Shown here: positions 1 through 8,426 of the stretch, in pieces
Layout: every line of letters starts with the position of its first letter
Position numbering within the stretch: the first letter of the stretch is position 1
NCBI GenBank assembly: GCA_038065775.1
Contig: JBBTQE010000010.1
Location: 1-11,936 of the forward strand
DNA length: 11,936 nucleotides
Direction: 5' to 3'
Source of the DNA: JBBTQE01 sp038065775
GTDB taxonomy: Bacteria > Patescibacteriota > Patescibacteriia > Magasanikbacterales > GWA2-37-8
The notes under the pieces: model-generated
Told to the model about the DNA's origin: nothing
The model's database searches: none
The model's input: the letters and a program-made list of their open reading frames with translations, nothing else
Translations under genes and position numbers: made by a program

Positions 1-403
1 TTGACAGCGGGTCATACGGAACAACCACATAAAACTGCTTGCTCATTATTTTTCCCATGCTTACAAGCTCGGCGACAAATGATCTGTAGTCCGCGATTTG
101 CGCTCTCAACAGTTCGTTCGGCTGTTCCCTTTCCTTTTTTACTAGATTTTCCAGATATGGTTTGATATATAACTGTCTGGATTGAATTACTATCTGCAAC
201 GGGAAATCCAAACCGTTTAAAAACGAAACATACGAAGACACTATCGCGTTTTGCTCGTCTTCATTTTTTAACGCAAAATTAATGCTGGAAACCATCAGCA
301 CGGCTCTAAGCGTCCCGTCTTTCATCACAACCGTATCTGACTTAATCTCCGCGAAGGGCAAATGCTGTTGCGTGCTTGGCAAAGAAATTTTCTTTTTAGG
401 CAT
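1..403 (-). CDS. VirB4/TraC-like ATPase, N-terminal part (runs off left edge)
   Basis: Reading leftward from the ATG at 403-401, the frame stays open to the window edge (134 codons seen). The protein starts MPKKKISLPSTQQHLPF, then has a beta-rich stretch (KSDTVVMKDGTLRAVLMVSS, about residues 22-41) and helical regions with NALKNEDEQ-like and FLNGLDFPLQIVIQSRQ segments. From memory this is how the TraC-like/VirB4 N-terminal domain begins in CPR genomes, where it sits directly after a PrgI gene. The family powers type IV secretion and conjugation at the inner membrane, but the Walker ATPase motifs would lie beyond the window and cannot be checked. The start lies 3 nt after the PrgI stop; a GGAGG lies about 16 nt upstream, which is long spacing. 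The call rests on N-terminal character and context. Confidence 0.65.
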   Translation of the reverse strand, partial: MPKKKISLPSTQQHLPFAEIKSDTVVMKDGTLRAVLMVSSINFALKNEDEQNAIVSSYVSFLNGLDFPLQIVIQSRQLYIKPYLENLVKKEREQPNELLRAQIADYRSFVAELVSMGKIMSKQFYVVVPYDPLS

Positions 404-406
404 ATA

Positions 407-841
407 CTATTTTTGTTCGCCTCCGCCGTAATAACCGCCGGTATTAACGATTAAAGATAAGTCGCGTATCCTATTATACGACATTCTGCGAATTTCTTGA
501 ACAGGCTCAACCACTTCTACCTTCGCAAGAAGCGCGAATTCTTTCAAATCATTATTGCTGAATCTTTTTATCCAGACCCTTCGGCTCGGCCGCTTGACCG
601 TCTGCACGAGATTCAATAAAAAATAATGAAACGGCTGACCGTTGATTCTGACAAAGGCCAAAACAAGCGTGAGCCCGCCGATTATCGCGAGCAAAAAAAT
701 AAATAAAGCCATGTCGGTCAATTTAAACGCGATAAAAATCATTAAACCGCCGCTGATTAAAATAATAAACTGCCGGGTCGTGATAGGTCCGAATATTTTA
801 TCTTCCACATCAATAAATTGCGGCACTACGAACTGATCCAT
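407..841 (-). CDS. PrgI family membrane protein
   Basis: This 144-residue protein opens with MDQFVVPQFIDVEDKIFGPI, the characteristic beginning of PrgI-family proteins, followed by TTRQF. Two adjacent hydrophobic helices cover about residues 24-41 and 43-65. The conserved NGQPFHYFLLN segment (68-78) and the basic KRPSRRVWIKR patch (83-93) follow, and a polar tail of about 50 residues ends in a Gly/Tyr-rich GGYYGGG stretch. PrgI proteins are small inner-membrane partners encoded beside VirB4/TraC ATPases in Gram-positive and CPR T4SS-like loci, where they probably form part of the channel. The VirB4-like gene starts 3 nt downstream and the 280-aa gene ends 6 nt upstream, so co-transcription is very likely. 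The Shine-Dalgarno is not well spaced (GGAG about 18 nt upstream), which suggests translational coupling. Confidence 0.88.
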   Translation of the reverse strand: MDQFVVPQFIDVEDKIFGPITTRQFIILISGGLMIFIAFKLTDMALFIFLLAIIGGLTLVLAFVRINGQPFHYFLLNLVQTVKRPSRRVWIKRFSNNDLKEFALLAKVEVVEPVQEIRRMSYNRIRDLSLIVNTGGYYGGGEQK

Positions 842-847
842 ACAATT

Positions 848-1690
848 TTATAGTTCTTTCTCCATTTCTATTAAAGCCGAAATTTCCTCCAATTTAATTC
901 CGTTTTTTTCTCCGGCCTGAATCGCCAAACTTTTTCTATTGGCCAAAGCCTCGCAGACAACCTGCATATATTCCAAATATAGCGACGACGATCTGTACGC
1001 TGAAAGCGCTTCAAGGTAAAGCACGAATGATTCATCCTGCAAATTGAACATTTTCTGTTTCAATCTGCGCGCGGCCTCTTCGGGTTTGTCGGATAATCTC
1101 CGAAAATCGGTCAAAGTCGCGCTTTTTATTTCTTCAACGGGTCCGAACTCTTCGGCTAATGGCTCGGTTATGTCATTTACGAATTTTTTAACAACCGGCT
1201 GGCTGTTTAATTTTAACACCTGTTCATCCCGCGCGTCTTGTCTAATAAATTGCGTTACGACTTTCCGCGCCTCATCCATTATCACATTCGGGCTATGAAT
1301 AAAACTGTTAAAAGGCGTGGCGAGGGCGGGCAGTTCTTCCGTATCAACCGTCGGCAAACGCATTGGCACCGGTTTTTTATTTTTCAAAACAGGAACTTCG
1401 CTTGTCGGCGGCAACGGCTTTTCTTCCAAAGGCGAACTCGTGTCTTCGCGCGTCATTTTTCTTATCTGGCGAGCGTGATGCGGATTATCCGTCGCGCGCG
1501 CGTTACGATGCTCAACCGTATGAACATGCTTAAGGTGTTTTAGATGATGCTCGGCCGTCTTGTGGGCTTGATGCTGATGTTTAACTTCGGCCTTTTTACC
1601 TTGCATTGCTTTAAATTCAGCCATGCTAACCTTGGCCAGAGTTCCGTCGGGTTTTTTCACAGTTATTAAAATTTGTTTTGCGTCCGGCAT
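848..1690 (-). CDS. Conserved-context hypothetical protein with His-rich tract (T4SS operon)
   Basis: I do not recognise a family. The frame could extend to 1804, but the ATG at 1690-1688 is preferred: it gives MPDAKQILITVKKPDG, lies 1 nt after the upstream stop, and has GGAAAGAG ending 4 nt before it. The 280-residue product has three parts. Residues 1-30 look like a small beta/alpha unit. Residues 38-72 hold 11 histidines among many Lys/Arg. Residues about 85-125 are rich in Pro and charged residues, probably a linker. The rest (about 130-280) is predicted helical without Cys pairs or membrane segments, and includes a Tyr/Leu-rich helix (SAYRSSSLYLEYMQVV). It lacks a signal peptide, so it is probably cytoplasmic. 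Its place between a 368-aa unknown and PrgI suggests an accessory part of the T4SS-like machine. Confidence 0.75.
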   Translation of the reverse strand: MPDAKQILITVKKPDGTLAKVSMAEFKAMQGKKAEVKHQHQAHKTAEHHLKHLKHVHTVEHRNARATDNPHHARQIRKMTREDTSSPLEEKPLPPTSEVPVLKNKKPVPMRLPTVDTEELPALATPFNSFIHSPNVIMDEARKVVTQFIRQDARDEQVLKLNSQPVVKKFVNDITEPLAEEFGPVEEIKSATLTDFRRLSDKPEEAARRLKQKMFNLQDESFVLYLEALSAYRSSSLYLEYMQVVCEALANRKSLAIQAGEKNGIKLEEISALIEMEKEL

Positions 1691-1691
1691 A

Positions 1692-2798
1692 CTACTCTTT
1701 CCACTTAAATTTATTTTCGCCTTCGTCAAAATAATACATTTCGGCAATATCGGGATTGCCATATTTTTCAGCCAAATCCGCAAGTTTCGCCAAGGCGCCT
1801 TCAAGGTTTACAAACTGGCCTTCCGCGTCTTTTTTAAATTCTCTTTCTATGTTTTTTTTCACATCATTTAACGAAACGCCCTGTTTCGCCGGCTCTTTTT
1901 TCGCTGGCGTCCCTGATTTTCTTTCGTACTCCGCGATAACTTCGGCCGGTGGCATCACATAATGGTCGCTCACCAAATGCACAAATAACTCAATAATTTG
2001 TTTAATTACCATTCTCTCTTCATCGGTCGTATTTTTCCATCTGGCTTGATCGGCCATAAAATTTATCAAACTGACGCCGTCAAATTTTTTATTGCTAAAA
2101 ATTTCAAACTGGTCAATCCAATAACTCGCATCGCCCATGGATCCGTCTGGTTTTACTCCCAAATATGTTTCGTTGTTATACAAAAAAGTTGACATGTCAA
2201 GCGCGAACTCACGCCTGTTTTCTATAATATAGAAATAATCCACCGCTCTTCTTAATGCGTCATCCAAATCAAGTCCCATCCCGATGCAGAGAACCAAAAA
2301 ATTTCTGTTTAATAGATACGCCTGCAAAGCGGTCTGCAGATCCTGAAAATATTTAACGGCCAGCAACAGTGTGGCTCTTAATACTGCAGAACCATACGGA
2401 TCCATTAAATCAGGAAACAAATATGTCCCGCTTGTAAACATTTCCAATTTGCGAAGCATGGCTAAAACGGGTCCGCGATAATAATCAAAATGCCAAACAT
2501 ACAGAGAGCGAAGCAGTCTGTCATGAAACTCGGCGCTGGAAAGAAACTCGTTATCAATTGTCATCTTCGCCACATCCTCAGCGGTAAGCCACGGCCTGGA
2601 ATTTTCAGGAATTCCGCGCATGTGCTGAACAGCCTCTTTATATTGCTCCAAAGTCTGCTTCATCGCGTCCGGTTTTGGCACAAATAATCGAGTAAGCAAA
2701 TAGCGCTCCAATTCATTCAAATCAAGCTCTTTTAAAACCTCTGACAGCCCCTGTTTTTGCGCTAATTTTTCTAAATCCCACTCAAAATATTTATCCAT
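1692..2798 (-). CDS. Uncharacterised 368-aa mostly helical protein in T4SS-like operon
   Basis: The family is not recognised. The start MDKYFEWDLEKLAQKQ follows the previous stop by 7 nt; no clear Shine-Dalgarno precedes it, so coupled translation is likely. The product is acidic to neutral, rich in aromatic and leucine residues, and appears helical over residues 1-290, with segments such as RSLYVWHFDYYRGPVL and AVLRATLLLAVKYFQDLQ. The latter is hydrophobic but too interrupted for a confident membrane helix. A Lys/Ala/Pro-rich linker (about 295-310) separates a C-terminal helical piece ending in the acidic and aromatic EMYYFDEGENKFKWKE. No signal peptide or catalytic motif is visible. Its conserved-looking position between VirB6-like and PrgI/VirB4-like genes suggests a cytoplasmic component of the same apparatus. 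Confidence 0.78.
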   Translation of the reverse strand: MDKYFEWDLEKLAQKQGLSEVLKELDLNELERYLLTRLFVPKPDAMKQTLEQYKEAVQHMRGIPENSRPWLTAEDVAKMTIDNEFLSSAEFHDRLLRSLYVWHFDYYRGPVLAMLRKLEMFTSGTYLFPDLMDPYGSAVLRATLLLAVKYFQDLQTALQAYLLNRNFLVLCIGMGLDLDDALRRAVDYFYIIENRREFALDMSTFLYNNETYLGVKPDGSMGDASYWIDQFEIFSNKKFDGVSLINFMADQARWKNTTDEERMVIKQIIELFVHLVSDHYVMPPAEVIAEYERKSGTPAKKEPAKQGVSLNDVKKNIEREFKKDAEGQFVNLEGALAKLADLAEKYGNPDIAEMYYFDEGENKFKWKE

Positions 2799-2805
2799 AA
2801 ATAAA

Positions 2806-4818
2806 TTAATATCTTATTTTTTTTCTTTCATTCTCCGGCAATATTTTTAGTGTTTCAACAATTCCTTTGATGGCCGCCTCAAGATTGGCGTCGTCTTCCT
2901 CCAACGAATCCGGATCCACATCCGGAAAAATTTTATGTATTAACTCAATAATTTCCAGGGTCTTCCCTTCTTCCTCGCTCATTTTCATCAACTCTTCCAA
3001 CACAATCTCATGAAACGGCAGTGTCCTTTGATACGCCGCCTTCTCGCCATGTGGTATTTTTTCTCCAACTACCGCCCCTATTTTTGCCCGCATAGACGGC
3101 AATAATGCCTTCTCCCCTTTTTGAACATACTCTTTGATATATTCTTCGCCATAAGGACCCAAAACATATTTAAACAGCTCACTCATTGCTCCCGCGACCT
3201 CTTTTGTGAACAACTTTTTTTGTTCTTTTCTTCCACCATACAAAAGATACTCATTTGAAGGCGCGACGGCCTTCACCTGTTTTCGCGCGCTCTCAATTTG
3301 CATCGTGCTCATTGGCTGATTTATATGCCCGGCAAGAATGCGTCTATTTAAATAATTCTTTAGTTCCGCCATATTTTTGAACTCGTGCATCTTGAACTTA
3401 AGCTCCTTTGCGTCCATATCCCTTGCCATCATTTTAATTATAAAACCGGGAAATTCCGTATATTTATTCTGAACCAAAACATTTGATCCTTTTTGCGTGA
3501 GTCCGTAAGCCTGGCTCAACGAAATCAGCCAATCATTTTCATTATTTATAATGCAAGGAGCGAAAACATCGGTAAAGGCCATGTCAGCCGCTTCTTCTTT
3601 ACTCAATTCAAAACCCCTAATTTTTTTTGCGGCCTTATTGTAATGGAATCGCATGGCCTTAATGATTTCGCCTTCCTGTTTTTTACCGCATAAATAAACT
3701 ATTTTTTTAGTTTGACCATCAGCGGAAGTATCCTCTTCAACTTGAGATGAAGCCTCTTCTTTATCAAGAGCATGACCAACCATGGCTTTTGCGAGACGAG
3801 GAGTTCTGTTTAATTTTCTATAATCCTCTCTTTTTCTTTGCTCAAGAAATGGCATTCTCATTCTTACCACCACTCCCGTGGCGCCTTCATCCATATCGCC
3901 AACTTCTTGCGGTTGTCCTTTCAAACCGCCGTCTACTTTTTGCAAATCAGCCAAAGTCATTACCTGCGCCTGCTCCCCACTCCCAGGAATCCACCAAAGT
4001 TTTCCATCCAGCAAAACATTAGAAGCATGGCCGCCTTTTTCACGATGACCCTCCGCATTCCATCTCCACTGCCCCATCTTCTGCAAACCGACTTGCCGAT
4101 TTTTAATCTCGGCAATATACCCCTCTATATCAATATTTTGATAGTTATCCTTTGGGTTAATACTTTGATCTTTTAAGTCAACTTCGGCTTTTTTTCCTTT
4201 TTCGTTTTCAACCGACACTTTCAATTCTTGGCCAGTAAAAAATTTCGCGGCTAATTCATTTACCGGGATACGATAAACACCGAGTTCGCGATTTGCCTTC
4301 ATAACATCGGCAAAATACGCAAAATCAACCAGACTTACCTCTTTCACCTCTTTCTTAGCCGGGGTTGCTTCATCTGCCTTAATCTCTATTTCCACTTTAA
4401 TATTTTCAGTATCTTGTTGACCTCTGCGAAACGCATCATATATCTTACCTGGAATTTCTTTCGGCTTTATTTCGTAATCAATAATTTTTAGCTCCCTATT
4501 GCACACGGTCATCGCGTCCATAATCTTGGCAAGACGCCAATGAGTTATTGTGTGCTCAACGTTAAAATTAAACATTGTAAAAACTTCGGTTAAATTTATC
4601 CTGCTGTAATCCGCTGTCGCGTTTGTCAACAAATCCATTTCCAATCTCCTCTTAAGATTTTCATCGTTCTTAACCTGTGTCTGATCCATGTTGTCAATTA
4701 TCAAACGGGCCGCGTGATTGTTTAAATCGCGGGTTATTGTATCAAATTCTTTTTTTCCCAAATTTTCAGAACTCGCGCACTCATCCCGAAGTTCCTCCGG
4801 AGTCTTAATGTTTTCCAT
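2806..4818 (-). CDS. Uncharacterised 670-aa soluble protein in T4SS-like operon
   Basis: The family is not recognised. The open frame reaches 4869, but the ATG at 4818-4816 (MENIKTPEELRDECAS) is preferred because GGGAGGG lies 10 nt upstream, whereas the upstream ATG has no ribosome-binding site. Residues 1-135 look helical. A beta-rich section with Lys/Glu linkers follows (about 138-330) and holds a Trp/Gly-rich stretch (GQWRWNAEGHREKGGHAS near 249-266, then DGKLWWIPGSGEQ). A charged linker, a helical region (MAELKNYLNRRILAGHINQ) and an acidic C-terminus (DSLEEDDANLEA) complete it. There is no signal peptide, membrane segment or recognisable nucleotide-binding motif. It lies second in the operon after the VirB6-like gene, so a structural or adaptor role in the machine is possible but unproven. 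Confidence 0.78.
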   Translation of the reverse strand: MENIKTPEELRDECASSENLGKKEFDTITRDLNNHAARLIIDNMDQTQVKNDENLKRRLEMDLLTNATADYSRINLTEVFTMFNFNVEHTITHWRLAKIMDAMTVCNRELKIIDYEIKPKEIPGKIYDAFRRGQQDTENIKVEIEIKADEATPAKKEVKEVSLVDFAYFADVMKANRELGVYRIPVNELAAKFFTGQELKVSVENEKGKKAEVDLKDQSINPKDNYQNIDIEGYIAEIKNRQVGLQKMGQWRWNAEGHREKGGHASNVLLDGKLWWIPGSGEQAQVMTLADLQKVDGGLKGQPQEVGDMDEGATGVVVRMRMPFLEQRKREDYRKLNRTPRLAKAMVGHALDKEEASSQVEEDTSADGQTKKIVYLCGKKQEGEIIKAMRFHYNKAAKKIRGFELSKEEAADMAFTDVFAPCIINNENDWLISLSQAYGLTQKGSNVLVQNKYTEFPGFIIKMMARDMDAKELKFKMHEFKNMAELKNYLNRRILAGHINQPMSTMQIESARKQVKAVAPSNEYLLYGGRKEQKKLFTKEVAGAMSELFKYVLGPYGEEYIKEYVQKGEKALLPSMRAKIGAVVGEKIPHGEKAAYQRTLPFHEIVLEELMKMSEEEGKTLEIIELIHKIFPDVDPDSLEEDDANLEAAIKGIVETLKILPENERKKIRY

Positions 4819-4828
4819 ATTCAATTTT

Positions 4829-4835
4829 CCCTCCC
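4829..4835 (-). promoter_or_regulatory. Strong Shine-Dalgarno fixing the start of the 670-aa gene
   Basis: On the minus strand GGGAGGG is followed by a 10-nt spacer and ATG at 4818. It decides for this start over the in-frame ATG 51 nt upstream, which has only A/T-rich sequence before it. Confidence 0.7.
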
Positions 4836-4896
4836 GAGTTTCGCCCCCCTTCGCTCTTGTGCCTTCCATACAAATAAAAATTAATTACTACAACTT

Positions 4897-7800
4897 TTAA
4901 CTTAATTCTTTAAACTCGCGTATTAAATTCCCGTCATTTGAAAAAGCCACGGCTCTGATATAAGCAAGGATTTCGTCAGGACTCATACCGTTCCATTCAG
5001 AACCGCCCTGCTGGACCAACTCTTTAAGTTTTAATTCAAGCGCTTCCATGCCGCCGGTTGAACCGGCCTCATCAAGCAAACCGCCAACCGCTTTACCCAC
5101 GGCCAGCTTTGATAAAATTTGCGCCACATTACCTCTTTTTGCATGCGAACGATTCCTTAATATGCTTTCTATTTCTTTTTTAAAATCTTTGCCTCCGGCA
5201 TGCGTTCTCTTCTTTTTAGCCTGCGCTTCCATTGCTTTCGCTTTTTGCGCCAATTTTTTTGTGCCGCCAGGATCCAACGCTTCTACAGTCTCTTCTGTGG
5301 CTTTCTTCACGGCTTGCTGCATAATTTCTTTTTCCGTTCCTCCAGTCAAATCATCTACAAAACTATTGTCAAACAGTTCCTGCATGACAGCCATTGCGTA
5401 TAAATAATCATCCTGTTCTTGAATTGAGTTATCATAACCCGCCGGATCGGCCTTGCGTCTATTAATTATAACGGTTCTCAAATTCTTCATCGCTTCTAAC
5501 ATCTGATTTTGGTCCCACTTGCCCTTAAAGTCGCGTCTTGTGGCTTCAACGGCTATATCGCCGGATTCAATCGGCAAATCAACTCCTAACGGATTTCCAA
5601 TAAGATGCTGCATGATATCTTCCTTGATAAAGCCGGTTGATTGATTTTCCAAAATAGACTTACGATCTGATAAAACTTTTGCTCTCGCTCTCGCGATAAC
5701 CGGATATTTTTTAGACAATTTTGCCATGGCGGCTTTAACTTTTTCTTCTCTTCCAGCCAGCGTTTTTTTCACTTCAGAAACTGGCGCCTTTTTTTTAGTT
5801 CCACCCTCTTCAAAGGTTATCTCGCCGGCAGTTCCGGAAATGTATGCTTCGTTTTCTTTGATTTTATTTTCCAATTCTTGAGATCTGCCGGAATTAGCTG
5901 TTTGCCTATTAGATAAAATTTGATTGGCTGCCAAAAATGTCACAGTTGAATTTTTTTCTTTTTTTGTGTCAGAGGCATAAATTTCTTTTTCTAAATCATC
6001 ACGAACAGATGAACCAATGCCTTTATACGCATCGCTGGCAATGAGACCAAGCATGTCGCCGCGCTTCTCTGCCGCCGTGCCGCCCTTGCCCGCGTTTATT
6101 TCCTTTAATTGTTCCAACATCTGACCCATTAACTCATTCTCTGTTTTCTTACCAACAGATTCTTCCGCGTATTGTTTATTATCTCTCTCCTTCTGCGTCT
6201 TCTCTTCCATGTATTTTGCTTCTGCCGCGGACGGCGCAACTTCTTTTTCCATTGCCGCCTTAGCTTCCCGATCGCTTTTCATCGTTTCAGCAGATAACAA
6301 ACCCCTTCTTGTTTCCGCAAGGGTTGTTTGCATCTGGTCAGCCTCGGCCATGTGGCGAAGGATTTTCGCGCCTTTTTCACTCTGCAAATAATTTAACTGG
6401 CCCTTAGCTGTGGATATATCGCCAAGCAGATCAACATTCTGCCTCTCCATTTTATGCGCGCCTATTTGTTGACCCACAGTTGGTCTCTCTGTTTCCCATT
6501 TTCCATCCTTAAATCTTTTATTAGCCGTCACCATCCTTTTTCCTTTTCCGCCAAACTCTTCGGTTTTTGCGGCTGATCTTGCTTTCTCTCCTTCAAGCAT
6601 GCCTTTTTCCATTCTATCCAACGCGTCAATTTTCTCGTCGTCGTACTGCATCATGTACGTCGGCTTGGCGGGCTCACGAGCTCTAGTAAGTTCCACTCTA
6701 TTTTCAGCAAAATCTTCCACTCGCTTTAACATCTTTTCGCTTTTTAAATCACTGCGAACCCGACCATGTATGAATCTTTGAAAACCACCTCTTTTTTTCT
6801 TTTCCACCACAAATTCACCTGTTTCAATCGGCTTCCCGTTTTCATCCAGCTCTTCCACTTCTCGCTCTTCCTCTTTGCCAGTCTCCGGGTTAATAAACGT
6901 CTCTTTAAGAGTTACAAACTCCCCCTTTTTTTCATCCCATTTCATTTTCTTTTTCGTGGCCATCACCGGCTTCCCGGTTTTTTCATCTATTTTCGGCCCA
7001 ACGCCGCTATCATACGCCCACGCTTTAATGCCTGCCGCCTCCCGCTTAACGCGATTCACGAGTCTCTTGCCGCCTATCCCTGACCAAGCCACCTTCCCAA
7101 GCCCCATTCCAACCGCCGCGCCGCCTTTCTTCACCCCGCCCCACGCCTTCCCGGCCGCCCACCTGCCGGCTCTCAAGCCTGAAGCGGTCATAGCGACCTT
7201 CTTGCCTATCTCTCCGACTTTGCCCATCATGCTTCCGCCGGCCGCGCCGAGCTGTTGCGCCATTTTCGCTCCTGCCAATAGCATGCCAATCGCAACAGCA
7301 AAATTTGCCATTTTCGCCCAGCCCATAGCTTTTGTCATGCCTGCGGTTTCGCCTTTCTTCCTGTCTCGTTCATTGCTTGTCAAAGGCTGTGTGGAACTTT
7401 GCTCGGTAATATCTTTTTCATAAACATTGCCGGCTCCGACCGTAACAAAAGAAAGCCAAAGAAAAAAAGCGATAATCGGACCGGAAACTACATTCCCGCC
7501 AAACTCCGACCACCACTGACTGGCGTATTTCTGCGTCTGCGGCAAAACATTTAATACAAAAGCGATTGGCGATAAAACAATCAGCACCCAAAGCATGACC
7601 ATTCTTCCGATAAGCATTATTAAAAATATAAGCATGGTCATCAGCATCATTGCCGAAAAAGTAAGAGCGGCCACGGAGGCGACAAATGTTTCTCCATCGG
7701 TTGCGACATTTTCAGGACCGGCATCACCGCTCAAACTCATTATGTCGTTCATGTTGAACATGTTTATCAGGTTTCCACCCGCTGTCGCGGCCACACCGTT

Positions 7801-8313
7801 GATAAATGTTACCATCACCACCTGCGCCGCGTCTATAATAATTCCGGCGATTATTCTGCTGAAGTTTACAACCACCGCGGCCACGATAAGCTTTGCCAAA
7901 AGTTTTTTCCACTCATATTGTTCTATGCCCAATATTGTTCCAAAAGCAATAAGCAAAAGAACAACCACGAAAAACATATTTGTGACATCGCGCACCATTA
8001 CCCAGCCGACCATGACGGCGGTTGAATCTATAAAACCATTATATCCGCCGAGTTCAATTACATACCGCAAAACAAAGATCGTCAGACTGATCAATAATCT
8101 CGCCAGCCACAAAAAAATCTCGGAAATTATGCCAATCACCGTGCCAAAGAAACCAGAACCAGCACGCGCGATTTCCGCCTGCCCAAACCAGACTACGATT
8201 ATAAAGGTCAAAATCAAAACCAAACTGACCATTCCTAGTTTTTTCCTTGGACGCAAAAAAGACCAGCTCTTGCTGAAAAACAGATTTAATCTATTAGCAA
8301 AATTGGCTAGCAT
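4897..8313 (-). CDS. VirB6/TrbL-like polytopic membrane protein with very long charged C-terminal extension
   Basis: This 1138-residue protein is probably the inner-membrane channel subunit of a T4SS-like machine. The N-terminus has a basic stretch, a hydrophobic helix (about 28-44) and an ARAGSG motif near 49-54 that resembles a signal peptidase site. Further hydrophobic segments lie at about 57-87, 113-130, 139-170, 211-237, 239-258, 275-293 and 336-350. The segment WVLIVLSPIAFVLNVLPQTQ, followed by KYASQWWSEFGG, matches the conserved core of VirB6/TrbL-type proteins. After a Gly/Ala-rich stretch (about 355-415), about 720 residues are highly charged, Lys/Glu-rich and largely helical, without membrane segments; this is far longer than classic VirB6 (about 300 residues). 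AAGG lies 6 nt before the ATG and a strong promoter lies just upstream, so it is the first gene of the operon. Confidence 0.85.
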   Translation of the reverse strand: MLANFANRLNLFFSKSWSFLRPRKKLGMVSLVLILTFIIVVWFGQAEIARAGSGFFGTVIGIISEIFLWLARLLISLTIFVLRYVIELGGYNGFIDSTAVMVGWVMVRDVTNMFFVVVLLLIAFGTILGIEQYEWKKLLAKLIVAAVVVNFSRIIAGIIIDAAQVVMVTFINGVAATAGGNLINMFNMNDIMSLSGDAGPENVATDGETFVASVAALTFSAMMLMTMLIFLIMLIGRMVMLWVLIVLSPIAFVLNVLPQTQKYASQWWSEFGGNVVSGPIIAFFLWLSFVTVGAGNVYEKDITEQSSTQPLTSNERDRKKGETAGMTKAMGWAKMANFAVAIGMLLAGAKMAQQLGAAGGSMMGKVGEIGKKVAMTASGLRAGRWAAGKAWGGVKKGGAAVGMGLGKVAWSGIGGKRLVNRVKREAAGIKAWAYDSGVGPKIDEKTGKPVMATKKKMKWDEKKGEFVTLKETFINPETGKEEEREVEELDENGKPIETGEFVVEKKKRGGFQRFIHGRVRSDLKSEKMLKRVEDFAENRVELTRAREPAKPTYMMQYDDEKIDALDRMEKGMLEGEKARSAAKTEEFGGKGKRMVTANKRFKDGKWETERPTVGQQIGAHKMERQNVDLLGDISTAKGQLNYLQSEKGAKILRHMAEADQMQTTLAETRRGLLSAETMKSDREAKAAMEKEVAPSAAEAKYMEEKTQKERDNKQYAEESVGKKTENELMGQMLEQLKEINAGKGGTAAEKRGDMLGLIASDAYKGIGSSVRDDLEKEIYASDTKKEKNSTVTFLAANQILSNRQTANSGRSQELENKIKENEAYISGTAGEITFEEGGTKKKAPVSEVKKTLAGREEKVKAAMAKLSKKYPVIARARAKVLSDRKSILENQSTGFIKEDIMQHLIGNPLGVDLPIESGDIAVEATRRDFKGKWDQNQMLEAMKNLRTVIINRRKADPAGYDNSIQEQDDYLYAMAVMQELFDNSFVDDLTGGTEKEIMQQAVKKATEETVEALDPGGTKKLAQKAKAMEAQAKKKRTHAGGKDFKKEIESILRNRSHAKRGNVAQILSKLAVGKAVGGLLDEAGSTGGMEALELKLKELVQQGGSEWNGMSPDEILAYIRAVAFSNDGNLIREFKELS

Positions 8314-8358
8314 GATAAGCCTTTTTACTTGTTACGGATAATGCTCTAAGATGCTAAC

Positions 8359-8387
8359 ATTATACCACAACAAATGGCTTGCGACAA
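8359..8387 (-). promoter_or_regulatory. Sigma70-type extended -10 promoter of the T4SS-like operon
   Basis: On the minus strand a perfect TATAAT (8364-8359) is preceded by TGG, making an extended -10. A 17-nt spacer separates it from a weaker -35 box, TTGTCG (8387-8382, 4 of 6 consensus bases). Transcription would start near 8352, giving a leader of about 40 nt before the VirB6-like start at 8313. Confidence 0.72.
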
Positions 8388-8400
8388 TTTATATGGGGAT

Positions 8401-8426
8401 AAAAACAGCCGGCTTCCCGGATTTTT
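8401..8426 (-). terminator. Possible weak terminator after the PLP-enzyme gene
   Basis: On the minus strand, just at the stop codon, CCGG-GAAG-CCGG forms a 4-bp stem with a 4-nt loop. It is framed by A5 on one side and T5 (8405-8401) on the other, with a short internal mismatch. The G+C stem is short, so this is only suggestive. It would separate the TrmB/PLP transcript from the downstream T4SS-like operon, which has its own promoter. Confidence 0.35.

Noticed and set aside
4819..4869. Upstream ATG of the 670-aa gene (17 extra residues)
   Set aside because: It has no Shine-Dalgarno, and its codons cover the strong GGGAGGG that serves the ATG at 4818.
4840..4896. Internal promoter between the VirB6-like and 670-aa genes
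   Set aside because: The best match (TTGTAG, 17 nt, TATGGA) is weak in its -10 box, and A/T-rich sequence makes such matches common.
6875..7423. 182-codon plus-strand Pro/Ala-rich frame
   Set aside because: It is the antisense of the Gly/Ala/Lys-rich stretch of the VirB6-like protein and shows no motif of its own.
7595..8341. 248-codon plus-strand frame with many hydrophobic residues
   Set aside because: It is the antisense shadow of the membrane-helix region of the VirB6-like gene, which has far better family evidence, promoter and ribosome-binding site.
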